A stretch of 43,824 nucleotides of DNA from Rubellimicrobium roseum. GTDB lineage: Bacteria > Pseudomonadota > Alphaproteobacteria > Rhodobacterales > Rhodobacteraceae. The stretch lies in assembly GCF_006152145.1 (NCBI RefSeq), contig NZ_VDFV01000031.1:1-43824 (forward strand), written 5' to 3'. Made by a program: the position numbers and the translations under genes. This document shows positions 25,051-32,532 of this stretch, piece by piece. Position 1 is the first letter of the stretch. Each line of letters opens with the position of its first letter. The notes under the pieces were generated by a model, which was not told the DNA's origin, ran no database searches, and saw nothing but the letters and a program-made list of their open reading frames with translations.

Positions 25051-26958
25051 ATGCGCACCTATTCGTCCGTTCCCTTCAGCCGGGTTTCCGTCACCGGCCC
25101 GTTCTGGCACGAGCGGCTCGAGACCGTGCTGACCCGCACGATTCCGAGCCAGCTACGGATGCTCGAGAAGTGGGACATCCGGGAGTCGATCAGGCTGCCC
25201 CAGCCCGTTCCGCCCCTCACGCAGCCGCGCGGGCCCAACGGCTTCACCGTGCAGGTCTTCTGGGACAGCGACATCGGCAAGTGGATCGAGGCCGCCGCCT
25301 ACGCCCTGTCCCACCGCCGCGACGAGGAGGTGGAGCGCGAGATCGAGTCGATGATCGACGACCTCGAACGCGCGCAGGCGCCCGACGGCTACCTCAACTG
25401 CTGGTATCTCGAGCGCGAGCCCGAGAACCGCTGGACCAACCTCCGCGACAACCACGAGCTCTACAACGCCGGGCACCTGCTCGAAGGGGCGGTCGCCTAT
25501 TTCCACGCCACGGGGCGCGACCGGTTCCTGCGGATCATGGAGCGCTTCGTCGACCATATCGCCGCCACCTTCGGCAGCGGGCCCGGCCAGAAGCGCGGCT
25601 ATCCCGGCCACCAGGAGCTGGAGCTCGCGCTCATCCGCGCCTGGCACGCCACGGGGCAGCGCAAGTACCTCGACCTCGCCACCTACTTCATCGACGAGCG
25701 CGGCACGCGGCCCGGGGGCGTCCACTACTTCGACGAGGAGGCGCGTGCCCGCGGCGAGGACCCGAAGGACTACTGGTTCGCCGACTCGGGCTACGAGTAC
25801 AGCCAGGCCCACCTGCCGGTGCGGGAGCAGACCAAGGTCGTGGGTCACGCGGTCCGCGCCATGTACATGTACGCCGCCATGGCCGACCTCGCGGCCGAGC
25901 ACGACGACGCGGCCCTCAAGGCCGCCTGCGAGGCGCTCTGGCGGGACGTCACCGAGCGTCGGATGTACGTCACCGGCGGTTTCGGACCGTCCGAGCGCAA
26001 CGAGGGCTTCACCCGCGACTACGACCTGCCCAACGACACCGCCTATGCCGAGACCTGCGCCAGCGTCGCCATGATCTTCTGGGCCGCGCGGATGCTGAAC
26101 CTCGATCTCGACGGGCACTACGCCGACATGCTCGAGCTCGCGCTCTACAACAACGCGCTGGCCGGGCTGTCGCTGGACGGCGAGCACTACTTCTACGACA
26201 ACAAGCTGGAAAGCGACGGCAGCCACACGCGCTGGGCCTGGCATCGCTGCCCCTGCTGCACGATGAACGTCTCGCGCCTCGTGGCCTCGGTGGGCGGCTA
26301 CGTCTACGGGCTGGCCGATACGGAGGTGGCGGTCCACCTCTACGGCGGCTCCGGGACGACGCTGCCCGTCGCGGGTGGCCAGGTGACGCTGCGCGAGACG
26401 TCGAACTACCCCTGGGACGGCCGCATCCGGGTGGAGGTCGCGCCGGAGGGCGCCGGCCGCTTCACCCTGTCGCTCCGCATCCCGGGCTGGTGCCAGGGCG
26501 CGGCCGCCCGGGTCAACGGCGACGCGGTGCCTGTCGTCCCCGAGCGTGGCTACCTCCGGATCACCCGCGCCTGGGCGCCGGGCGACGTGGTGGAACTCGA
26601 CCTTCCGATGCCGGCCGAGCGGCTCCACGCCCATCCCGACGTGCGTCAGGACGCAGGCCGCGTGGCGCTACGGCGCGGGCCGCTCGTCTACTGCGTCGAG
26701 GAACGGGACCAAGACGTGCCGCTGCACCGGCTCCGTCTGGACGACGGGGCACCCCTCTTGGCGCGGCATGAGCCGGCCCTGCTGGGCGGCATCACCGTTA
26801 TCGAGGGCACCGCCCGGGCCGCGGAGGCTAAGGCCTGGGGTTCGGCCCTCTACAGAACGGAGCCCGCGCCCGAGCGTCCGGCGACGCTGATCGGGGTGCC
26901 GTACTACGCCTGGGCGAACCGCGGTCCGAATCCGATGCAGGTATGGCTGCGACAATAG
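25051..26958 (+). CDS. GH127 glycoside hydrolase (beta-L-arabinofuranosidase-type, DUF1680)
   Basis: A 635-residue protein that aligns with GH127 throughout: an (alpha/alpha) barrel, then beta-sandwich regions. Compared with the known Bifidobacterium longum HypBA1, the zinc ligands correspond to E334 and C336 (YAETCAS) and to C402 and C403 (HRCPCCTMN). C402 corresponds to the nucleophilic cysteine and E318 (SERNEGF) to the acid/base. All five are present, so it should be active. HypBA1 releases L-arabinose from beta-1,2-L-arabinofuranosides; other DUF1680 members differ, so the substrate is inferred. No signal peptide is visible, so cleavage is cytoplasmic after import by the preceding transporter, 32 bp upstream. 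Confidence 0.9.
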   Translation: MRTYSSVPFSRVSVTGPFWHERLETVLTRTIPSQLRMLEKWDIRESIRLPQPVPPLTQPRGPNGFTVQVFWDSDIGKWIEAAAYALSHRRDEEVEREIESMIDDLERAQAPDGYLNCWYLEREPENRWTNLRDNHELYNAGHLLEGAVAYFHATGRDRFLRIMERFVDHIAATFGSGPGQKRGYPGHQELELALIRAWHATGQRKYLDLATYFIDERGTRPGGVHYFDEEARARGEDPKDYWFADSGYEYSQAHLPVREQTKVVGHAVRAMYMYAAMADLAAEHDDAALKAACEALWRDVTERRMYVTGGFGPSERNEGFTRDYDLPNDTAYAETCASVAMIFWAARMLNLDLDGHYADMLELALYNNALAGLSLDGEHYFYDNKLESDGSHTRWAWHRCPCCTMNVSRLVASVGGYVYGLADTEVAVHLYGGSGTTLPVAGGQVTLRETSNYPWDGRIRVEVAPEGAGRFTLSLRIPGWCQGAAARVNGDAVPVVPERGYLRITRAWAPGDVVELDLPMPAERLHAHPDVRQDAGRVALRRGPLVYCVEERDQDVPLHRLRLDDGAPLLARHEPALLGGITVIEGTARAAEAKAWGSALYRTEPAPERPATLIGVPYYAWANRGPNPMQVWLRQ

Positions 26959-27881
26959 AACGGAGGCCCATGCCCGGGAGCCGTATTTATCCGGCTGAAC
27001 ATGCATTCCGCGTCGCCAAGGAGAGCGGGTTCTGTGAGGTTCCCTCCGACGGCTCCGGATATCGTGGGCTGATAAAGGCCAGCCGGTACCGCGGTTCATG
27101 TCCGGCGAAGTGGCGCCAGGACGATGGCAGGCCGGGGACGATGTCCAACCCGCTATCGGGCCGCGCCGGTGGGCGAGCGCGGCCCGGCGCAACTCCCGTT
27201 CGTCGGCTTTGGCCAAAAGCAGCGTCTCCTGGGGGTCCTCTAGTGCTCGACCCGAGGCAGACCCGTCGCTGAGGCATCCCGCGGCCACACATCGTCAGCG
27301 GGACGCGTCAGTCCGATGAGGCGCTGCCCTCGCGGGAGAAGGTGGCGTCCCTCGGGCCCGTCGCCAGAGCCGGCGGGCGAATCGGCGTCCTGCTGGACGG
27401 CGGTTGCGGCGGATGCAAGTGGGACTGGGGGGTCCGTGCCGATGCTCTGTTGCAGGATCCAGTTGCGTGGTTCTTCCGGCACATGATTGCGATTGGCGCA
27501 GCGACCGATGAGACGGGCAGCGCGAGGATGAGCGATGATCTGGCGGTTCCGGTTCTGAAGGGCCGAGGTCAGTGCCGGGACGTGCCCGGCCTCCACATCG
27601 TCGAGGCGACAGAACCGGGTGGCACCGGAGTGTCGGGGACGATGCCCGCGGTTCTGGCGATCCGTGCTCGCCTGCCGTCACCTTGCCTGGGGGCAGGCTG
27701 CAATCGGCGGACTGACAGTTCCGTTCGCGGCGCGACTTTGAGGTTCAAAGGCTTATCTCGAGGAGCGGAATCGTCGGTAAACGATCAGAACGCTCCTCCG
27801 CTACCACCAATTCCTGACAGATTGGCGATCCGGCCAAGTCTCGTCGCGGAGGCGGCCCGGGATCCGGGATGGCCGGGCCAT
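26959..27881. other. 923-bp stretch without a recognisable gene
   Basis: Between the GH127 gene and the end of the leftward ThDP-enzyme gene there is no open frame with recognisable motifs on either strand. Short frames such as 27240-27596 (minus) lack ribosome-binding sites and family features. Base composition looks more mixed than in the flanking genes. It may be an eroded gene or a regulatory or insertion scar; nothing supports a specific call. Confidence 0.5.
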
Positions 27882-29669
27882 TCACCTTCTGCGTGGCCAA
27901 AGGCTGTCCGCCAGTTGCCGGGCCGTCTGCCTCAGGACGCCGCGCGCCTCGGGGTCGCCCGCGACCATGGAGCCCAGGAAGCCGCGCGCCTGCTTGAACG
28001 TGATGTGCGGCGGCAGGGGCGGCACGTCGGGGTCGGTCACCATGTCGAGCACGAAGGGCCGGTCGGCCGCGAGCGCCTCCTCCCAGGCGGGACCGACCTC
28101 GGCGGGGTCCTCGACCCGCCGGCCGCCCAGGCCGATGAGCTTGGCGAACTCGGCGTAGGGTACGTCGGGGAGGTCCTGGCTGCCCTCCCACTTGGGGTCG
28201 CCCGCCTGGATGCGCTCCTCCCAGGTGACGTAAGCCAGGTCACGGTTGTTCAGGACCATGACCACGAGGCGCGGATCGGTCCAGCGGCGCCAGTACTTGG
28301 CCGCCGTGATGAGTTCGGTGAGGCCGTTCATCTGCATGGCCCCGTCCCCCACGAGAGCGATGGCCGGGCGGTCGGGATGCGCGAACTTGGCGGCGATGGC
28401 GTAGGGCACGGCGCAGCCCATGGTGGCGAGCGTGCCGGAGACGGAGCCCATGTTCCCGCGTCTGAACCGGAGGTTCCGGGCGTACCAGACCGTCGTCGTG
28501 CCACTGTCTGCCGTGACCACGGCGTTCCCGGGCAGCCGCTCGGACAGCTCGTGGGCGACGCGCTGGGGGTTGATGGGGTTGGCCTCGGCCATGGCCATGG
28601 ACTCCGCCTGATCCCAGGACTCGGTGGCCGCCACCTCGATCCGCTGGCGCCAACTCCGGTCCGCCTTGGGCGTCAGCAGGCGGAGGAGCGCGCGCAGGGT
28701 CGCGGCGGAGTCGCCGACCAGGTTGGCTTCCATTGGGTAGCGCAGGCCCAGCATTCCGGGATCGACGTCGATCTGGACGCCTCGCGCCTGGCCCAAGGGC
28801 GGCAGGAACTCGGTGTAGGGGAAGCCCGAGCCCACCATGAGGAGCGTGTCGCAGCCCTGCATGAGATCCCAGCTCGCCTTGGTGCCCAAGAGCCCGATGG
28901 AGCCCGTGCAGAAGGGCAGGTCGTCGGGCAGGACGGCCTTGCCGAGGAGCGCCTTGGCCACGCCCGCGCCCAGCCGGTCGGCCACGGCGATGACCTCGTC
29001 CGTCGCGCCCAGGGCGCCGGCGCCCACCAGCATCGCGACCCGCTGGCCCGCGTTCAGGATCTCGGCGGCGCGGATCAGCGGGGCGGAGTCCGGGACGATG
29101 GGGGCCAAGTCGATGCCCACGCCCGAATGCGTCATGCCATGCTCGCGCGAGGGCTCCTCCATGTTGGCCATCTGCACGTCGTTGGGCAGGATCACGCAGG
29201 TGACGCGCCGCTCGGCCTTGGCGATGCGGTAGGCGCGGTCGATCAGGTGCGGCACCTGCGCCGGGGTGAAGGCGGTCTCGATGTAGGCCCCGGCCACGTC
29301 CTTGAACAAGGACTGGAGGTCGAGGTCCTGCTGGTAGTGCGAGCCCAGGGCGGTGCGGGCCTGCTGGCCCACCAGCGCCAGCACCGGCTGGTGGTCGAGC
29401 CGGGCATCGTAGAGGCCGTTCAGGAGATGGACCGCGCCGGGGCCGGACGTCGCCATGCACACGCCGACCTCGCCCGTGAACTTGGCGGTGCCGCAGGCCA
29501 TGAGCGCCGCCATCTCCTCGTGCCGGACCTGCACGAAGTCAATCGCGCCCTCCGTGCGGGCCAGCGCCCCCACAAGGCCGCCGATCCCGTCGCCCGGGTA
29601 GCCGAAGACCCGCCGCACGCCCCAGGCCCGAAGGCGCTCCCAGATGAAATCCCCGACGGTCTGGGCCAT
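27882..29669 (-). CDS. Thiamine-diphosphate enzyme, pyruvate oxidase/acetolactate synthase-like
   Basis: A 595-residue protein of the PoxB/IlvB superfamily. The N-terminal Pyr domain has E51 (VRHEEMAA), the Glu that activates ThDP, and MATSGPGAVHLLNGLYDA. The central domain binds nucleotide-like groups (VGAGALGATDEVIAVADRLG). The C-terminal PP domain carries the metal-ThDP motif G441-D442-G443...N474-N475. The length fits pyruvate dehydrogenase (quinone) or pyruvate oxidase better than biosynthetic acetolactate synthase, and no small regulatory subunit gene is adjacent. A good ribosome-binding site (GAGGGGAG) precedes ATG 29669. It is divergent from exoD. Exact substrate uncertain; probably pyruvate or another 2-oxo acid. 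Confidence 0.85.
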   Translation of the reverse strand: MAQTVGDFIWERLRAWGVRRVFGYPGDGIGGLVGALARTEGAIDFVQVRHEEMAALMACGTAKFTGEVGVCMATSGPGAVHLLNGLYDARLDHQPVLALVGQQARTALGSHYQQDLDLQSLFKDVAGAYIETAFTPAQVPHLIDRAYRIAKAERRVTCVILPNDVQMANMEEPSREHGMTHSGVGIDLAPIVPDSAPLIRAAEILNAGQRVAMLVGAGALGATDEVIAVADRLGAGVAKALLGKAVLPDDLPFCTGSIGLLGTKASWDLMQGCDTLLMVGSGFPYTEFLPPLGQARGVQIDVDPGMLGLRYPMEANLVGDSAATLRALLRLLTPKADRSWRQRIEVAATESWDQAESMAMAEANPINPQRVAHELSERLPGNAVVTADSGTTTVWYARNLRFRRGNMGSVSGTLATMGCAVPYAIAAKFAHPDRPAIALVGDGAMQMNGLTELITAAKYWRRWTDPRLVVMVLNNRDLAYVTWEERIQAGDPKWEGSQDLPDVPYAEFAKLIGLGGRRVEDPAEVGPAWEEALAADRPFVLDMVTDPDVPPLPPHITFKQARGFLGSMVAGDPEARGVLRQTARQLADSLWPRRR

Positions 29670-29813
29670 GTGGTTCTCCCCTCTGCCGGGGTCATAACGC
29701 GGACCGGAGGGGAGGGTTCACCGGGCGGGGGCGACCGGCCGTCCTCGGAAGAGGGAACACCACTTGGGCCATCGGGTTGGCGCGGCAGCGCGACACGATC
29801 AGAGGACGAAGCC

Positions 29814-30401
29814 TTGGCCGACGAGAAGGGAGTGGAGCAGGCCCTCGACCGCCTGCACGAGACGGGAGAGGACAAGGACAAGGTGTCCGTGGGTGACGTC
29901 GTGGAGGCGCTGGGGGACCGGGGCTACGGGCCGCTCCTGTTCGTTCCGGCGCTGATCGAGATCTCGCCCATCGGCGGCATCCCGGCCGTCCCGTCGATCC
30001 TGGCGCTCATCATCGCGCTCTTTGCCGTGCAGATCGCCTTGGGGCGAGAGAAGATGTGGCTGCCGGGGTTCCTGCGGAACCTGTCCGTCACGGGGGACCG
30101 GATGAAGCGGGCGACGGACAAGCTGCAGCCCGTCGCCCGCTGGCTCGACCGCTGGTTCCACGGGCGGCTGGAGTGGCTCGCCTCCGACAAGGTGCTGCGC
30201 GTCGCCGCCGTCCTGATCGTCTTTCTGTGCCTGAGCGTGCCGCCCCTGGAGCTGCTGCCCTTCGCCAGCACCGCGCCGATGGCGGCCATCGCGAGCTTCG
30301 GGCTGGCGATGACGCTGCGGGACGGTCTGCTCATGGCCTTGGGCTTCGCGCTGTCGCTGGCGACGGTGGCCGTCGGGTTCGGGCTGATCGGCGGGGGCTG
30401 A
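29814..30401 (+). CDS. ExoD-family membrane protein (exopolysaccharide synthesis-related)
   Basis: A 195-residue protein whose middle and C-terminus match the ExoD family: VEALGDRGYGPLLFVPALIEISPIGGIPAVPSILALIIALFAVQIALGREKMWLPGFL, then LQPVARWLDRWFHGRLEWLA and two or three C-terminal helices. About four membrane segments are expected. Rhizobial ExoD affects exopolysaccharide production and alkaline tolerance; its molecular role is unclear. A TTG start at 29814 with AGAGGA upstream gives the expected N-terminus; there is no suitable ATG nearby. Confidence 0.85.
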   Translation: MADEKGVEQALDRLHETGEDKDKVSVGDVVEALGDRGYGPLLFVPALIEISPIGGIPAVPSILALIIALFAVQIALGREKMWLPGFLRNLSVTGDRMKRATDKLQPVARWLDRWFHGRLEWLASDKVLRVAAVLIVFLCLSVPPLELLPFASTAPMAAIASFGLAMTLRDGLLMALGFALSLATVAVGFGLIGGG

Positions 30402-30431
30402 GGCTGGCCCCCGCCGTGGTATGTGGCCGGT

Positions 30432-32321
30432 TCAGTCGCGCCCGTAGGTCCCCACCGTCTCCCCGACCGACAGGACGTGGCCCTCCATCGCGTCCAGCAC
30501 CTCGGTCCGGCTCGCGCCGTGGGGCAGGTCGAGCGTGGTGTCGAGCGCGAAAACCTGCACGTGGTAGGCGTGCGGCGGGTCGCCCACGGGTGGGTTCGGG
30601 CCTGTGTAACCCACCGAGCCCTGGTCGTTGCGGCCCTGAAGCACGCCTTCGGGTTGCGCCAGGCGCTCCGAGGCGGGGACGCCTTCGGGAAGGTCGGTGA
30701 CGTCTGCGGGGATGTTGTAGGCGATCCAATGGACGAAGGGGGGCTCCTCGGCGGCGTCCGGATCCTCCATGAGCAGCACGAAGGACTGCGTGCCGTCCGG
30801 ACCCTCGGCCCAGTCGAGCGGGGGCGAGATGTTCTCGCCCTGCCGGGCGTGGCGGGTCGGGATGGTCCCGCCGTCCTCGAAGGCGGGCGAGACGACGTCG
30901 ATGGGGCCGCCCTGCGACGCGACCTCCTGGCTAGCCAGCGTCTCGGGGCCCGGCTCGGGCGGGGTCGGGGCAGGGGCCCCAGTGGCGAGCCCGACCTCGG
31001 CCCCCGAGACGTTCGTCGGCTCCAGCGTGGCGCCCTGCGCCTCGGCCGCGTCGCCCTCGGCGCCGGTATAGACGATGCGGTAGATCACGCCACCCGTGTC
31101 GTCCGACAGGTAGAGCGCCCCGTCCGGCCCCTGTGCAAGGCCCGCGAGCCGCCCCATCTGGCCCCAACCCGAAGGGCTCTCGGCGTCCTCCATCAGGAAG
31201 CCCGTGATGAACGGCTCGATGCCCACCGGCTCGCCGTTCTCGAAGTCGATGCGGACGACCTCGTAGCCCGAGGGCGGGTTGCGGTTCCACGAGCCGCGCA
31301 TGGGCAGGAAGGCGTCGCCCCGGTAGTCCTCGGGGAAGGCCTCGCCCGTGTAGAAGGCCATCTGCATGGGCGAGGCGTGGGGCGTCCAGAAGCCCTCGGG
31401 GTCAGTGCTTTGGGCGGCCCAGTCCTCGATGGTCAGGCCGTTCGCGGGGTAGTCCTGCGGGTTGAGGCGGTCGTCGGCGTAGACATAGGGCCAGCCGTAC
31501 TGCGCGCCCTCGACGATGAGGTTGATCTCCTCGGGCTGCTCGTTGTCGCCCAGCCAGTCGATGCCCATGTCCATGGACCACAGCGCGCCCGTTCCGGGCT
31601 CGAAGGCGTAGCCGATCGTGTTGCGAAGGCCCGAAGCGAAGATAGTCTCGCCCGTGCCGTCAGGCCGGAAGCGCAACATCGTGGCGTGGCGGGGGTCGGA
31701 CTCGGCGCAGGCGTTGCAGGTCGAGCCCACGGAGACGTAAAGATTGCCGTCCGGTCCCCGCACCACCATGCGGTTCGGGTGCTGGCCCGCGGCCGGAAGC
31801 CCTTGCACGATGCGCTCAAGCTCGCCAAACGTGCCGTCCGCGGCGCGCGTCGTGCGGTAGATGTCCTCGACGGTGATCAGGTAGACCGTGTCGCCGTCGA
31901 TCTCGATGCCGTGCATCTGGGGCCGGGTGGCCACCACTTCGCGCACCTCGGCCTCGCCGTTCCCGTCGGCGTCGCGCAGCATCACCACGTCACCCACGTC
32001 GCGGCGGGTGACATAGACGGTGCCGTCGTCAGCCACCCGGATCATGCGCGGGTTGACGAGGTCGCGGGCGAAGACCGAGATCTCGAACCCGTCAGGGAGG
32101 GCGAGGCTGTCCACACGCTCGTCGGTCGCCTCGATCTGCAAGGGCTCGACCACATGGCCCACGACGGTGACGGCGGCGTTCTTGGGGTCCTCGAGCTGAT
32201 CGGCGATCAGGGGCACTTCGGCCTGCGGGAGACGTGACGCGGTATCGTCGTCCTGCGCCAAGGCCAGAGGGGCCAGCCAACAGGTCGAGAGGGCGAGTGC
32301 GGTGGTCATCAGGGGGCGCAT
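30432..32321 (-). CDS. Secreted sorbosone/glucose dehydrogenase-type beta-propeller fused to a PEBP (YbhB) domain
   Basis: A 629-residue two-domain protein with a signal peptide (MRPLMTTALALSTCWLAPLALAQ). Residues about 40-425 form a six-bladed propeller of the L-sorbosone dehydrogenase/PQQ-sGDH family: VRGPDGNLYVSVGSTCNACAE, GLRNTIGYAFEPGTGALWSMDMGIDWLGDNEQPEEINLI and QYGWPYVYADDRLNPQDYPANG. A Pro/Ala-rich linker (about 430-468) leads to a PEBP/YbhB domain from about 470 (DVVSPAFEDGGTIPTRHARQGENISPPLDW, LMEDPDA, FVHWIAYNIP). The propeller is predicted to oxidise sugars or aldoses in the periplasm with PQQ; the YbhB part's role is unknown. ATG 32321 has a GGAGGA ribosome-binding site. Confidence 0.88.
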   Translation of the reverse strand: MRPLMTTALALSTCWLAPLALAQDDDTASRLPQAEVPLIADQLEDPKNAAVTVVGHVVEPLQIEATDERVDSLALPDGFEISVFARDLVNPRMIRVADDGTVYVTRRDVGDVVMLRDADGNGEAEVREVVATRPQMHGIEIDGDTVYLITVEDIYRTTRAADGTFGELERIVQGLPAAGQHPNRMVVRGPDGNLYVSVGSTCNACAESDPRHATMLRFRPDGTGETIFASGLRNTIGYAFEPGTGALWSMDMGIDWLGDNEQPEEINLIVEGAQYGWPYVYADDRLNPQDYPANGLTIEDWAAQSTDPEGFWTPHASPMQMAFYTGEAFPEDYRGDAFLPMRGSWNRNPPSGYEVVRIDFENGEPVGIEPFITGFLMEDAESPSGWGQMGRLAGLAQGPDGALYLSDDTGGVIYRIVYTGAEGDAAEAQGATLEPTNVSGAEVGLATGAPAPTPPEPGPETLASQEVASQGGPIDVVSPAFEDGGTIPTRHARQGENISPPLDWAEGPDGTQSFVLLMEDPDAAEEPPFVHWIAYNIPADVTDLPEGVPASERLAQPEGVLQGRNDQGSVGYTGPNPPVGDPPHAYHVQVFALDTTLDLPHGASRTEVLDAMEGHVLSVGETVGTYGRD

Positions 32322-32532
32322 GGCTGGTCCTCCTTGGCGCTGCGGCTCGGGTCCGACCACGGCCGCCGGGTGATCAGGTCTCGGTCGTCGTTGTCCGCAG
32401 AGGAGGTCGGGGGAAACCCTTCCGGGGCTCGCGGCTGACCCCGGCGGACGATGGGCGAGACCGCCGGGTTTCGGCCGGCATTTCCTTGGCTGATTGCCAT
32501 GAGTCGCCCACAGTATGGCTTTCTTGGAAGGC

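Noticed and set aside
29676-29714. Inverted repeat CTCCCCTC...GAGGGGAG between the ThDP enzyme and exoD genes
   Set aside because: One arm is the complement of the ThDP gene's ribosome-binding site; the 23-base loop makes a real hairpin or operator doubtful.
27342-30401. A single 1019-residue protein upstream of and including ExoD
   Set aside because: Only its last ~195 codons match a family. The rest is antisense to the ThDP enzyme, so the ExoD start was placed at TTG 29814.
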